Positions 37,583-47,487 of a DNA stretch of 64,000 bases are shown here, one piece after another. Source of the stretch: Streptococcus plurextorum DSM 22810 (GTDB lineage: Bacteria > Bacillota > Bacilli > Lactobacillales > Streptococcaceae); the NCBI RefSeq assembly GCF_000423745.1, contig NZ_AUIO01000001.1, positions 248,001-312,000 on the forward strand, in the 5' to 3' direction. Each line of letters starts with the position of its first letter. Within the stretch, counting starts at the first letter, position 1. Under the pieces are notes generated by a model, which was not told where the DNA came from, ran no database searches, and saw only the letters and a program-made list of their open reading frames with translations. The translations under genes were made by a program, and so were the position numbers.

Positions 37583-37683
37583 TAGCGCCCTCTTTTCTTG
37601 TCAAATATCCAACTTTAAGCTAAAATGAACACAACATCTAATTATAACATATTTTGGGAATTTTAAGAGAAAGAAACATTATC

Positions 37684-38250
37684 ATGCCTACGCTAGAAAT
37701 CGAATACAAAACCTTACTAACTCAGGATGAATTTCAACGACTGGAAGCTCGTTTTTCCCATGTTAAACCTCTAACTCAGACGAACTATTACTTAGACACT
37801 AAGACAAATGACATCAAAAACCACCGAATGTCCCTGCGCATTCGGACATTCTCAGACAAGGCTGAACTGACACTCAAAGTACCACAAGAAGTCGGCAACC
37901 GAGAGTACAATCAGAGCTTGGCGCTTTCTGATGCTAAAAACTATATCAAAACTGCTACCCTTCCTGAAGGGGAAATCCTCTCCCTTCTCCTGGAACGAAA
38001 AATTCCTCTTGAAGACCTCATGGTCCTTGGGCATTTAACAACCATAAGAAGAGAGACGCTTACCCCTATCGGTCTTCTCGCTCTAGACTACAACCAGTAC
38101 GCTGGTATCAAAGATTACGAACTAGAATTAGAAGTTCAGGATCCTGAAGTGGGAAAAAAAGATTTTGACCATTTCTTAGAAGAGCACAATATTGCCTTTA
38201 AATATGCTAAAAGCAAGGTTGCTAGATTTGTCAGTACCTTAAAAAGATAA
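37684..38250 (+). CDS. CYTH domain protein
   Basis: 188 residues. Triphosphate tunnel metalloenzyme fold: LEIEYKTLL at the N-terminus is the ExExK motif, followed by NYYLDTKTNDI, SLRIRTFSDKAELTLKVP and ELELEVQDPEV. Probably a triphosphatase or adenylate cyclase-like protein; the substrate is unknown. ATG 37684 has a better ribosome site than the TTG ten codons earlier and gives the family start. The place next to relQ is conserved and suggests a role in nucleotide signalling. Confidence 0.9.
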   Translation: MPTLEIEYKTLLTQDEFQRLEARFSHVKPLTQTNYYLDTKTNDIKNHRMSLRIRTFSDKAELTLKVPQEVGNREYNQSLALSDAKNYIKTATLPEGEILSLLLERKIPLEDLMVLGHLTTIRRETLTPIGLLALDYNQYAGIKDYELELEVQDPEVGKKDFDHFLEEHNIAFKYAKSKVARFVSTLKR

Positions 38251-38254
38251 TGAA

Positions 38255-38287
38255 CGAGGAGACTTTTTAGAGTCTCCTTTTGTTTTT
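38255..38287 (+). terminator. Terminator of the CYTH gene
   Basis: Stem GGAGACT/AGTCTCC with a six-base loop and TTTTGTTTTT after it. Confidence 0.75.
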
Positions 38288-38372
38288 CGTCACTCTCTTA
38301 ATGATTTTTAAGAGATTTTTTGATAAAATAAGAGAGAAAAATTTTCATGTGTATCAAAAAGGAGTCTTTGAC

Positions 38373-39326
38373 ATGGCTGACAAAAAAATGAAACTCTTCT
38401 CCCTCTCATCTAACCCAGACATCGCCAATCACATTGCCGAAGCTGTCGGTGTCCCACTAAGCAAATTGTCTTCTCGTCAGTTTGCGGACGGGGAAATCAT
38501 GGTCAATCTAGAGGAGAGCGTTCGTGGTGTTGATGTCTATCTCATCCAATCCACAAGCTACCCTGTCAATGATAATCTCTGGGAACTATTGATTGCAGTC
38601 GATGCTTGTAAGCGAGCAAGCGCTAATAGCGTAACGGTTGTCATGCCTTATTTTGGTTACTCACGTCAGGATCGTGTCGCTGCCCCACGTGAACCCATTA
38701 CAGCTAAACTAGTTGCTAACATGCTGGTCAAGGCAGGTGTTAATCGAGTGGTTACTCTAGATTTGCACGCTATTCAGGTTCAAGGCTTCTTTGATATCCC
38801 AGTAGGTAACCTCTTCACCGTACCGCTGTTTGCTAAACACTATATCGAAAAAGGATTGACTGGCTCTGATGTTGTCGTGGTTAGTCCAAAAAATTCTGGC
38901 ATTAAACGTGCTCGTAGTTTGGCGGAATATCTAGATGCTCCTATTGCCATCATTGACTATGCCCAAGATGATTCCAATCGTGAAGCTGGCTATATCATCG
39001 GTGAGGTAGCAGGGAAAAAAGCTATTCTCATCGACGACATTCTAAATACTGGTAAAACCTTTGCTGAAGCCGCTAAAATTGTTGAACGTGGAGGAGCGAC
39101 TGATATTTATGCCGTTGCCAGCCACGGTCTCTTCGCAGGTGGAGCCGCAGATATTTTGGACCTTGCTCCTATCACAGAAATTTTAGTGACCAATTCTGTG
39201 GTTACTAAAGAACGCCAACCTGCAAAAATCCATTACCTCTCTGCAAGCGAGCTCCTTGGGGAAGCCCTTGAACGTATCCACAAACGTCAACCGGTCAGCC
39301 CACTTTTCACTTATAAACCAGAATAA
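38373..39326 (+). CDS. prs: Ribose-phosphate pyrophosphokinase
   Basis: 317 residues. Makes PRPP from ribose 5-phosphate and ATP for nucleotide, His and Trp synthesis. Motifs: [94 protein letters not shown] and the PRPP loop [21 protein letters not shown] 38373 follows AAAAAGGAG; the open frame before it has no ribosome site. Streptococci often have two prs genes; this one heads a unit with the cysteine desulfurase. Confidence 0.95.
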   Translation: MADKKMKLFSLSSNPDIANHIAEAVGVPLSKLSSRQFADGEIMVNLEESVRGVDVYLIQSTSYPVNDNLWELLIAVDACKRASANSVTVVMPYFGYSRQDRVAAPREPITAKLVANMLVKAGVNRVVTLDLHAIQVQGFFDIPVGNLFTVPLFAKHYIEKGLTGSDVVVVSPKNSGIKRARSLAEYLDAPIAIIDYAQDDSNREAGYIIGEVAGKKAILIDDILNTGKTFAEAAKIVERGGATDIYAVASHGLFAGGAADILDLAPITEILVTNSVVTKERQPAKIHYLSASELLGEALERIHKRQPVSPLFTYKPE

Positions 39327-39331
39327 TAGAC

Positions 39332-40447
39332 ATGATTTATTTTGATAATGCCGCCACGACACCCTTAACACCTACTGTTATCGCTGCTATGACAGAGGCA
39401 TTAGAAACTTCCTATGGCAACCCATCTAGTCTCCATAGCTATGGCCGCAAAGCAAAGCAACTCCTCAGAACTTATCGCTCTGCTATTGCCCGATGTCTAG
39501 AAACCAGCGAAAGCCATATCATCTTTACAAGCGGTGGCACTGAAAGCAATAATACCGCTATCATTGGCTACGCGCTCGCTAATCAGGATAAAGGAAGGCA
39601 CTTGATTACAAGCGCCACAGAGCATCATTCGGTCTTACATGCCATGTCCTATCTAGAGAGTCGCTTTCATTTTGACGTCACTTACTTGCAGCCAATCCAT
39701 CAGCAAATCTCTGCTCAACAGGTGCAAGAAGCCTTACGATCAGACACTATTTTGGTTTCTATCATGCACGCCAATAATGAAACGGGAGATTTAAACCCAA
39801 TTTCAGAAATCGGTCAGGTTCTTAGCACTCATCAAGCCGCTTTTCACGTAGATGCTGTACAAACACTTGGTAAAATCCCTGTTCTCCCCGACCAGTGGCA
39901 GATTGACTTCCTATCAGCTTCTGCCCATAAATTTCACGGTCCAAAGGGAGTTGGATTACTCTACGCCAAGCCCTTAGTATTTGATAAACTCCTGCACGGC
40001 GGAGATCAGGAAAATAAGCGTCGCGCCTCAACAGAAAATATGCCTTCTCTGGCTGGCATGAGCACCGCTTTGATCGAAAGTGTCGAAAACATGGCTGCCA
40101 GCTACCAAAAAGTATCACAGTGTCGAGAGGCTTTGCTGACAGGACTTGATGGGACCGATTACTACATCAATGCCAACCAAGAGAGTTTGCCTCATGTCTT
40201 AAATATCGGCTTTCCTGGTGTCGACAATGGCCTTTTACTAACCCAATTAGATCTAGCTGGATTTGCCGTCTCAACTGGATCAGCTTGCACCGCAGGAGCC
40301 GTTACACCTAGCCATGTCCTAACCAGTTACTACGGCAAACAATCGCCAAGACTAAAAGAATCCATTCGCATCAGTTTCAGCGATCAAAATACTCCTGAAC
40401 AAGCAAGACTATTAGCCCAAAAACTAAAAGAACTACTAAAGAAATGA
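39332..40447 (+). CDS. Cysteine desulfurase, NifS/IscS-like
   Basis: 371 residues. PLP enzyme that takes sulfur from cysteine. IYFDNAATTPLTPTVIAAM at the N-terminus, PLP lysine in FLSASAHKFHGPKGVGLLY, active cysteine in FAVSTGSACTAGAVTPSHVL, and RISFSDQNTPEQ at the end. In streptococci without the SUF-linked context this paralog is thought to serve tRNA thiolation; that is inference. It overlaps the open frame of the DUF1831 gene and is co-transcribed with prs. Confidence 0.92.
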   Translation: MIYFDNAATTPLTPTVIAAMTEALETSYGNPSSLHSYGRKAKQLLRTYRSAIARCLETSESHIIFTSGGTESNNTAIIGYALANQDKGRHLITSATEHHSVLHAMSYLESRFHFDVTYLQPIHQQISAQQVQEALRSDTILVSIMHANNETGDLNPISEIGQVLSTHQAAFHVDAVQTLGKIPVLPDQWQIDFLSASAHKFHGPKGVGLLYAKPLVFDKLLHGGDQENKRRASTENMPSLAGMSTALIESVENMAASYQKVSQCREALLTGLDGTDYYINANQESLPHVLNIGFPGVDNGLLLTQLDLAGFAVSTGSACTAGAVTPSHVLTSYYGKQSPRLKESIRISFSDQNTPEQARLLAQKLKELLKK

Positions 40448-40455
40448 GGAAATTT

Positions 40456-40803
40456 ATGGCCTTTGAACATGAAATTCACTTAACAGATTGTCGGTTTAGC
40501 TATGCTATTAGCCCAAAAATCAAAAAATATACCCTTCGTGACACCACCTTCATGCCAACTAAGATTGGTAACTATGAATTAACCCGTTTGTTGGAAGAAG
40601 TTCCAAATTCAGGAGAAGGTTTTCCGTTGAAAATCACGATTAATAAAGCATTAACAGGCTTCAAATTAACCATTACAGATAAATCTGGTCTTCGCTTGGT
40701 TAATATTTTTAAAAAAGAGGAGCATAAAATTATCCGTGACAAGTTCTACTTCTTAATGGACAGCCTTGTCGAGCGCGATATTTTTACCAAGACTGAAAAA
40801 TAA
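40456..40803 (+). CDS. DUF1831 family protein
   Basis: 115 residues. A small soluble protein typically found directly after this type of cysteine desulfurase in streptococci and lactobacilli. ATG 40456 is taken because GAGG precedes it; the ATG at 40444 overlaps the desulfurase end and lacks one. No catalytic motif seen. It may be a sulfur acceptor or chaperone partner, without proof; it has only one cysteine near the start (LTDCRFSYA). Confidence 0.85.
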   Translation: MAFEHEIHLTDCRFSYAISPKIKKYTLRDTTFMPTKIGNYELTRLLEEVPNSGEGFPLKITINKALTGFKLTITDKSGLRLVNIFKKEEHKIIRDKFYFLMDSLVERDIFTKTEK

Positions 40804-40828
40804 GAGACAGCCTGTTTCTTATTTTTTG
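40796..40828 (+). terminator. Terminator of the prs unit
   Basis: AAAAATAAGA.../...TTCTTATTTTTT stem that includes the DUF1831 stop codon; T run after it. Confidence 0.75.
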
Positions 40829-40857
40829 TTGCATTTTTCACAAACTTTCTTTATAAT
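40829..40857 (+). promoter_or_regulatory. Promoter of rex
   Basis: -35 TTGCAT (40829-40834), spacer of 17, -10 TATAAT (40852-40857), about 43 bases before the rex ATG. Confidence 0.7.
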
Positions 40858-40899
40858 ATGAATATCCATAAAATGAAACTATTATCAGAGAGGGACACC

Positions 40900-41541
40900 A
40901 TGCTTGAAAAACAAATTCCAAATGCAACAGCAAAGCGCCTTGCTCTCTACTATCGTATTTTTAAACGTCTCCATTCTGAAAATACTGTGAAGGCTAGCTC
41001 CCAACAAATCGCTGACGCCATGGGGATTGATCCTGCAACTGTTCGTCGAGATTTTTCTTATTTTGGTGAACTTGGTCGACGAGGCTTTGGCTACGATACC
41101 CGAAAACTAATGGATTTTTTTGCTGATCTTTTAGGAGACCACTCGACCACTAATGTTATGCTTGTTGGGGTTGGAAATATCGGACGTGCTCTCCTTCATT
41201 ATCGTTTCCATGATCGTAATAAAATGCAAATTACATTAGCCTTTGATACGGATGATAATGAACTGGTGGGCAGTCAAACAAGCGACGGTATCCCCATCTA
41301 CGGGATTTCTTCTATCAAAGAACGCCTGAAGGATTCTCCTATCGAGACAGCTATCCTAACCGTTCCCTCCATCAAGGCACAAGAAGTCACAGATATTTTG
41401 GTCGAAGCTGGTATTCGTGGGATACTGAGTTTCTCACCCATTAATCTTCAGGTCCCAGATCACGTCATCGTGCAATATGTTGACCTAACTAGCGAACTTC
41501 AGACACTCCTTTACTTTATGAATAATCACCAAGACAACTAA
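40900..41541 (+). CDS. rex: Redox-sensing transcriptional repressor Rex
   Basis: 213 residues. N-terminal winged helix ([54 protein letters not shown]) and C-terminal Rossmann domain that reads NADH/NAD ([19 protein letters not shown]). Controls fermentation genes. ATG 40900 has AGAGGGA before it and gives the family N-terminus. It has its own promoter and terminator. Confidence 0.96.
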   Translation: MLEKQIPNATAKRLALYYRIFKRLHSENTVKASSQQIADAMGIDPATVRRDFSYFGELGRRGFGYDTRKLMDFFADLLGDHSTTNVMLVGVGNIGRALLHYRFHDRNKMQITLAFDTDDNELVGSQTSDGIPIYGISSIKERLKDSPIETAILTVPSIKAQEVTDILVEAGIRGILSFSPINLQVPDHVIVQYVDLTSELQTLLYFMNNHQDN

Positions 41542-41575
41542 AAAAGAGAGCCCGTTCGGCTGGTTCTCTTTTTTA
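41541..41575 (+). terminator. Terminator of rex
   Basis: Stem AAAAAGAGA-GCC/GGC-TTCTCTTTTTT directly after the rex stop. Confidence 0.75.
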
Positions 41576-41594
41576 ATTTTAGAAAGATATTCTC

Positions 41595-42296
41595 ATGACA
41601 AAACAAATGATAATCGGTATTGCCGCAAACCAAAGACAGACCAATCTCGATGCAGTCCCCTGGTCTTATACACCTGCTGGATTTCCAAATGCAATTATTG
41701 AGGCCGGCGGCCTTCCACTGATGATTCCAATCAATAAACCTGAAACAGCCAAAACTTACATTGATATGATTGATAAATTGATTCTAACAGGTGGTCAAAA
41801 TGTCAATCCTAAGTACTACGGCGAGGAAAAAGATCCCCTTGCAGAAGATGATTATTTAGAAGAGAGAGATCGCTTTGAAGTTGCCCTAGTCAAGGAAGCT
41901 CTGGCACAAAAGAAACCGATTTTTGCCGTCTGTCGTGGCATGCAGCTGATGAATGTTATCTTGGGTGGCAGTCTTCATCAAAACATTCCTAACCATTGGC
42001 AAGATGAAGAAGGTAATATTGTCACTCAAACCATGATGGTCGAAAAAGACAGTCGCTTAGCTTCTATCTATGAAAACAACTGCTCCATTAATTCCTATCA
42101 TCGCCAGGCCATCAAAGAGTTGGCACCTGGTTTACGTGTCGTCGCTGAATCCCCTAGTGACCATATCATCGAAGCTGTTGAATCAAGTCATGACCATATG
42201 TCCTATCTTGGTGTCCAGTGGCACCCAGAATTATTGGTTGAAACCGACAAGAACCATAGTAAAAAACTCTTTCATTTCATTGTCAATGAACTCTAA
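41595..42296 (+). CDS. Gamma-glutamyl-gamma-aminobutyrate hydrolase family protein
   Basis: 233 residues. Class I glutamine amidotransferase-like fold: nucleophile Cys in [36 protein letters not shown] and the His-Glu pair in [15 protein letters not shown]. Resembles PuuD-type hydrolases that free glutamate from gamma-glutamyl compounds; it may also act on other gamma-glutamyl bonds. Its stop overlaps the stop of the convergent radC gene by four bases. Confidence 0.9.
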   Translation: MTKQMIIGIAANQRQTNLDAVPWSYTPAGFPNAIIEAGGLPLMIPINKPETAKTYIDMIDKLILTGGQNVNPKYYGEEKDPLAEDDYLEERDRFEVALVKEALAQKKPIFAVCRGMQLMNVILGGSLHQNIPNHWQDEEGNIVTQTMMVEKDSRLASIYENNCSINSYHRQAIKELAPGLRVVAESPSDHIIEAVESSHDHMSYLGVQWHPELLVETDKNHSKKLFHFIVNEL

Positions 42297-42973
42297 CAAA
42301 GTTCGGTTTCTTCACGAAAACTATAGTATTGATCCCGTCCGACAATCAGATGATCTAAAAAAACGACGCCAAGGTCTTCACAAGAACGTTTGATTTTCTC
42401 TGTAAAGAGAAAGTCATTTTTACTTGGCTCAGCAAGTCCTGAGGGATGATTATGGACAATAATTAAGGAAGTTGCCATATGTTTACAAGCATAATGTAGA
42501 ATCTCTCTAGGCTCTGCAATCGACTGCCTGACAGTCCCTATAAAGACTGTTTTCTCAGCAATAATCCGATTCTGAGTATCTAGGTAGAGTGCAACCACAT
42601 GCTCTTGCTTTTTATCCCCCAATTCAAGCATCATCCGACGAGCCAAACCATTACTGGACAATATGCGTTCTGAGCTCTGCACATCCGTTTTATGAATACG
42701 ACTAGCTAGTTCAATCATCGCTTTGATTTCAATCGATTTAACTGGACCAATGCCAGAAATGTCTTTGAGTTCTTCTAACGTAAGCTGTCGCAAATCAGCT
42801 AAACTATCAAGACGATTTAAAATCGCACCAGCTATCGTCAGGACATGCTCATTTTTAGTTCCTGTTCGTAGCAAAATCGCTAGCAATTCTTGATTACTTA
42901 ACCGTTCAGCCCCCTCTAGTACTAATCTTTCTCTAGGGAGAAGGGCTTCTTTTTGTAACTGAATACTATACAT
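42293..42973 (-). CDS. radC: RadC family JAB-domain protein
   Basis: 226 residues. N-terminal helix-hairpin-helix part ([20 protein letters not shown]) and C-terminal JAB/MPN metalloprotease-like domain with HxHx7SxxD in [18 protein letters not shown] and the upstream Glu in [18 protein letters not shown]. Named as a DNA repair protein, but its real activity is unsettled. No terminator lies between it and the convergent gene. Confidence 0.93.
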   Translation of the reverse strand: MYSIQLQKEALLPRERLVLEGAERLSNQELLAILLRTGTKNEHVLTIAGAILNRLDSLADLRQLTLEELKDISGIGPVKSIEIKAMIELASRIHKTDVQSSERILSSNGLARRMMLELGDKKQEHVVALYLDTQNRIIAEKTVFIGTVRQSIAEPREILHYACKHMATSLIIVHNHPSGLAEPSKNDFLFTEKIKRSCEDLGVVFLDHLIVGRDQYYSFREETELC

Positions 42974-43112
42974 CTCAACCTCCTACCTATCTATTCGTTA
43001 TCTGACAAAAAAATCCCCTAAGTCAAGAAAATTCCTGAACTTAAGGGACAAAAAATAAAATAAGGAGACTAATGTTGGGGGTGATGTTACCTATCCTGTT
43101 CATTAGATAACA

Positions 43113-43382
43113 TCAGAAAAACCATTTATCGTCTTGGATAGGCTTAGCGTCTTTTCTACGACGCGGTCCTGTTCCATAACGTTCGCGATCAACGTCCTCT
43201 TTATAGGGTAAAAAGACCGCTAAAACAATGTAGAGAAAGAGAGCAAAACCAAAGGAGAAATACATGAATATTGCCGTCAAAATACGAACTAGAGATACAT
43301 CCCAATGGAATTTATCGGATAGGCCTGATAACACTCCTGCTAAGAGTTGCCCCTGTCGTTTTTTATAAAAAATAGGTTCCAC
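43113..43382 (-). CDS. PspC domain protein
   Basis: 89 residues from the GTG at 43380-43382. This start is chosen because GGAGGAG lies eight bases before it; the ATG 16 codons earlier has no ribosome site. PspC motif LLAGVLSGLSDKFHWDVSLV, then a membrane helix (ILTAIFMYFSFGFALFLYIV), then a charged tail. Small PspC proteins sit in the membrane and may sense or counter envelope stress. Alone in its unit. Confidence 0.85.
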   Translation of the reverse strand: MEPIFYKKRQGQLLAGVLSGLSDKFHWDVSLVRILTAIFMYFSFGFALFLYIVLAVFLPYKEDVDRERYGTGPRRRKDAKPIQDDKWFF

Positions 43383-43631
43383 GAAATCTCCTCCTCTATT
43401 GATTGATATGATTATTTTACATGACTTCATGCCAAAAGAAATCAGCCTTGCGACTGATTTTTGAGAAAAACCAATCAGTAGAAGATTCTAATAACACTAG
43501 TCCTGACGGGTTAATGATTTGAAAGAAAACTAGACCAAAACGCCTTTAAACAGTGGTGTTAAAGCCACTAATCGAAAATAAATATTGCCATAAGGGGTTA
43601 TCTTTTCCTTAGTTGCTCCATAATGAAGCCA

Positions 43632-43657
43632 AAAAATCAGTCCTAGGACTGATTTTT
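43632..43657. terminator. 26-bp perfect palindrome acting as terminator, overlapping the sprT stop
   Basis: AAAAATCAGTCC and its exact complement with no loop bases; the sprT stop TAG is at its centre (43643-43645). The A and T ends let it stop transcription on both strands. Confidence 0.75.
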
Positions 43658-44080
43658 CAGATATAAGCCTCCTCGGCAGACACCGCAACGGTATTTTTTG
43701 GTGTCAATGCGACGTTGCCTGCGATAAAGCTGTCCACAGGATTGGCAAAGATAAGTATAGCGATAAGATGTTTCTGCTGAAGCTGGGACATGGCGCAATC
43801 CATCGACCTGTGCTAATAAATCCTTAAAATTGCGGTCAGCATGCTTGTATCCCTTGCGCTGATAGTAGAGGTGATAATGGCAAAGCTCGTGCCTGACAAT
43901 TTTTCGGAAAACCTCAAGCCCGTGCTCCTCCAAAACCTTTGGGTTAAAATCCAGATGCCCATCTTTTGGAAAAAAGCGGCCACCTGTACTTCTTAAACGC
44001 TTGTTCCAATAAGCACGATGCCGAAATTCCCAGCCAAAGTCCAGCCTTGATACTTCTTTAACGTAATTAGTCAAATCCAT
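43643..44080 (-). CDS. SprT family zinc metalloprotein
   Basis: 145 residues. SprT-like domain with the HExxH motif in [20 protein letters not shown] and a zinc ribbon at the C-terminus ([10 protein letters not shown] and [12 protein letters not shown]). Role in bacteria unknown; eukaryotic relatives cut DNA-protein crosslinks. Overlaps the end of tex by 14 bases, as in other streptococci. Confidence 0.93.
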   Translation of the reverse strand: MDLTNYVKEVSRLDFGWEFRHRAYWNKRLRSTGGRFFPKDGHLDFNPKVLEEHGLEVFRKIVRHELCHYHLYYQRKGYKHADRNFKDLLAQVDGLRHVPASAETSYRYTYLCQSCGQLYRRQRRIDTKKYRCGVCRGGLYLKNQS

Positions 44081-46226
44081 TTGGTTTTAAGAGGCTAAGG
44101 CCTATACGATTACGATCAAGGTCCAGCTCTACCACCCAAACCGTGACAATATCACCAACCGACAAGACCTCGCTTGGATGCGGATAGGCTTTTGGATGAC
44201 CATTTTTGTCGCGCTGGCGTTTAACCATCCGAGACTGGTGAATGAGACCATCCTCATGCACGCCAATATCAACAAAAGCTCCAAAATCAACAACATTCCT
44301 TACGGTTCCTTGCAACTCCTGACCAAGCTGCAAATCTTTGACGTCTAGCACATCCTGACGAAGGACAGGAGCCTCAAAATCATCCCGTAAATCGCGACCT
44401 GGCTTCAGTAAATCCGCAATGATGTCAGATAAAGTTTCCTGCCCTAGACCAAGTTCAGTAGCCATGTTCGCCACATCGACCGATTGGAGCTTGGTATTGC
44501 TGCTGTCATCCAAAACTACGATATCTAACTTAGCTAGCAAGGCTTTAACAGCAGGATAAGATTCTGGATGAACACCTGTGTTGTCCAAAATATTTTTAGC
44601 CCCTGGAATGCGCAAGAAACCTGCCGCCTGTTCAAAGGCTTTTGCCCCTAAACGAGGGACTTTTTTGATTTCCGCACGAGAGCTGATTTGCCCATTTTCC
44701 TCACGGTATTTGACGATATTCTCTGAAATAGTCTTATTGAGGCCTGCTACGTGAGACAAGAGGGCGGAACTAGCCGTATTGACATTGACACCAACCTGGT
44801 TAACCACCGTATCAACCACAAAGTCTAGGTTTTCAGCCAATTTTTTCTGGCTGACATCATGCTGGTATTGACCAACGCCGATTGATTTAGGGTCAATCTT
44901 AACCAGTTCTGCCAGTGGGTCTTGTAACCGTCTAGCGATAGAAATCGCTGAGCGTTTTTCAACGGTCAAGTCTGGAAATTCCTGTCTGGCTAATTCTGAG
45001 GCAGAGTAGACCGAAGCACCGCTTTCATTGACAATGACATAAGAGGTCTCAGGAAAGTCTTTTAGCACTTCTGCCACGAAACTTTCTGATTCGCGACTAG
45101 CGGTACCATTACCGATGGCAATGATCTCGATGCGATACTGACGGATTAAGTCGGCTAAGTCGTTTTTTGCCTGAGCAATCTTTGCTTGACTAGCTGGAGC
45201 AACAGGGTAGATAACCTTTGTCTCCATGAGTTTTCCTGTCTGATCAACCACTGCAAGCTTCGCACCCGTACGAAAAGCCGGGTCAAAACCTAGCACCATC
45301 TTCCCTTTTAAAGGAGCGATAAGCAGAAGATTCCTTAGGTTTTCTGAGAAGAGGGCGATAGCCCCATCTTCTGCCATTTCAGATAATTCGGTACGAATAC
45401 GACGCTCCATGGCTGGAACGATTTTCTTTTTAAGGGCATCTTGGACGAAACGCTTGATGTAGTCATTTTTCTCCTTAAAACGTGCCTCATAAAAACGCGT
45501 CATTTTCTCAAAATTGTGGTCAAAAGCAATCTTTAGAATGCCTAATTTCTCTCCACGATTGAGTGCTAGGACTTGATAGCCTTGTAATCTTGTGACTTTT
45601 TCTGAAAAGTCATAGTAGAGTTTAAAGACTTGCTTATCATCTTCGTCTTGATTTTTAAGCCCTGATTGCAAAAGACTATTGGTCCAAATGTCGTTGTAAG
45701 TCCATGAACGGAGTTTGACATCTTCTGCAAGTGCTTCAGATAAAATATCACAAGCGCCAGCCAAAGCCTTTTCAGCTGTCTCAAATCCTTCTGTGATAAA
45801 TGACTCCGCTTCTTTTTCAAGTGCAGGCACATTTTGCAAAATGAGGCGAGCCAAGGGGAAAAGCCCTGCTTCGCGAGCGATTGTTCCTTTTGTGCGACGT
45901 TTTTCTTTATAAGGGAGGTAGAGTTCCTCTACATCAGCCAGTTTTTGAGCCTCTTCTATCGCTTGCTTGAGTTGATCCGTCAGCTTTCCTTGCTCTTCGA
46001 TTTTGGCTAAAACAGTAGCTTTACGATCAGACAACGCCGTCATGGACTTGTCTAAATCAATAATCGCCTTAATAGCAACCTCATCAAGATTACCTGTCTT
46101 TTCTTTGCGATAGCGAGCAATAAAAGGAATCGTATTTCCTTCGGCAGTCAGGACGAGTACCTGTTCAACTTGGTCTTCAGATAGCCCTAGCTCTAGGGCA
46201 ATTGGTGTTAGATTTTGATTTTCCAT
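44067..46226 (-). CDS. tex: Tex family RNA-binding transcription accessory protein
   Basis: 719 residues. Tex N-terminal helical domain (about 1-190), YqgF/RNase H-like domain (about 310-450; [34 protein letters not shown]), helix-hairpin-helix pair (about 470-560), and a C-terminal S1 domain ([28 protein letters not shown]). It binds nucleic acids and affects transcription; in pathogens it influences toxin and virulence gene expression. Co-transcribed with sprT. Confidence 0.95.
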   Translation of the reverse strand: MENQNLTPIALELGLSEDQVEQVLVLTAEGNTIPFIARYRKEKTGNLDEVAIKAIIDLDKSMTALSDRKATVLAKIEEQGKLTDQLKQAIEEAQKLADVEELYLPYKEKRRTKGTIAREAGLFPLARLILQNVPALEKEAESFITEGFETAEKALAGACDILSEALAEDVKLRSWTYNDIWTNSLLQSGLKNQDEDDKQVFKLYYDFSEKVTRLQGYQVLALNRGEKLGILKIAFDHNFEKMTRFYEARFKEKNDYIKRFVQDALKKKIVPAMERRIRTELSEMAEDGAIALFSENLRNLLLIAPLKGKMVLGFDPAFRTGAKLAVVDQTGKLMETKVIYPVAPASQAKIAQAKNDLADLIRQYRIEIIAIGNGTASRESESFVAEVLKDFPETSYVIVNESGASVYSASELARQEFPDLTVEKRSAISIARRLQDPLAELVKIDPKSIGVGQYQHDVSQKKLAENLDFVVDTVVNQVGVNVNTASSALLSHVAGLNKTISENIVKYREENGQISSRAEIKKVPRLGAKAFEQAAGFLRIPGAKNILDNTGVHPESYPAVKALLAKLDIVVLDDSSNTKLQSVDVANMATELGLGQETLSDIIADLLKPGRDLRDDFEAPVLRQDVLDVKDLQLGQELQGTVRNVVDFGAFVDIGVHEDGLIHQSRMVKRQRDKNGHPKAYPHPSEVLSVGDIVTVWVVELDLDRNRIGLSLLKPNGFD

Positions 46227-46271
46227 AATGATTATTATAGCATATTACAAGCTAAAAAGCCCTTATATCAG

Positions 46272-47213
46272 TTAAGGACTTTGGCTGGTTTTTTCGAGCA
46301 AAAATTGCGATATTTGTAAGGCAACTTCTTGACTTTTGTCATGATAGAAATAGTGAGGTGCATCATAAGTGATGACAGTGGCATCTGTCAGTTGATTTGC
46401 AAAATCTAGAGCATAAGCCCGCCACTCTTCCTTAGAAAAACTCGTACCTTGACCATTTGAGGTTAACAAAAGTATGGGCTGCTGAGGAGGTCTCAAGCGA
46501 CTAACCAAGGCTACATTTCCCTTGATAGCTTTAGTTTCATTGAGCATGGCTGTTGAAAGGATTTTTTGATGAAAAATTGCTTGATAAAGTTCCTTTTCGG
46601 ATTCTGTCAGCTTCGTATTTTTCACATAGACATGCTCTGGAACTAGCCGGCTAAAGCCAAGATTTTTTGCCACTTTCCCTAATGACAAGAGTGAGAGATT
46701 GACTTGAAGATTGGCATAGCTTTCGGGAAGTGCAAAATCAAGGCCGATGATAGCTGTGACTTCCTTAGGATAATATTGTGCCCAATAGAGGGCTTCAAGA
46801 CTAGACATTGAATGGGCTACTAAGACATAGGGACCTGAAATCTTTGCTTGAGAAAGTGCTTGACGCGTGTCGGATAACAAAGTTGGTAACTCTCGTGAAC
46901 GGGTGCTATCATCGCTAAATCCATAGCCAAAACGCTCAACAACGACGATCCGATAATGTTTAAATAATAGACTATAGAGGTCTTTAAAATCCAAAATAGG
47001 TGATGCTGTCCCTGCTCCTGATAAAAAAACTAAGGTGACGTCTCCGTTTCCCTCCGTATAAACTGACATTTTTTGACCAGCTACGTCAACCCTATTTCCC
47101 ATGGGCTTCAACAAGGTTTGCTCCTTGTCACTAGACCAGACATGATAACAGAATAACATCAATACCAGCACCAAAAAAATAAGAATGATTTTCCCTAATT
47201 TTTTCATCATCAA
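46272..47213 (-). CDS. Membrane-anchored alpha/beta hydrolase
   Basis: 313 residues. N-terminal membrane helix (about 8-27), then an alpha/beta hydrolase: LVFLSGAGTASPILDF (oxyanion region), VVVERFGYGFSDDS, nucleophile YVLVAHSMSSLEALYW, and His at TYDAPHYFYHDKS. Substrate unknown. It stands alone; the gap of 274 bases upstream contains the terminator of the oxidoreductase gene. Confidence 0.85.
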   Translation of the reverse strand: MMMKKLGKIILIFLVLVLMLFCYHVWSSDKEQTLLKPMGNRVDVAGQKMSVYTEGNGDVTLVFLSGAGTASPILDFKDLYSLLFKHYRIVVVERFGYGFSDDSTRSRELPTLLSDTRQALSQAKISGPYVLVAHSMSSLEALYWAQYYPKEVTAIIGLDFALPESYANLQVNLSLLSLGKVAKNLGFSRLVPEHVYVKNTKLTESEKELYQAIFHQKILSTAMLNETKAIKGNVALVSRLRPPQQPILLLTSNGQGTSFSKEEWRAYALDFANQLTDATVITYDAPHYFYHDKSQEVALQISQFLLEKTSQSP

Positions 47214-47303
47214 CTTCCCTATGATAACAGTTTTTATCCCTCATTGTATCACAGATGGCTACTGGCTACAAGACCATCTTCGTCAGACGCACGTCGTAGG
47301 TAT

Positions 47304-47346
47304 GAAAAAATGCATGCAACTATTTTCTAGTTACATGCATTTTTTC
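47304..47346. terminator. Terminator of the luciferase-like oxidoreductase gene
   Basis: 19-base arms (47304-47322 with 47328-47346) with one mismatch and a five-base loop, A- and T-ended so effective on both strands. The rest of the 47214-47487 gap shows no gene. Confidence 0.8.
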
Positions 47347-47487
47347 AAAATATTTCTATAAAACTTACACTTTAACGGGGGTAATCCCTCATTTTCAAAG
47401 CTATTATATCACTTTTTTCAATCAAAAACGGATGTTAATATTGAAAATATGATTTCTGAAAGCAACATTTTCTTCTTGCGTCAGACT

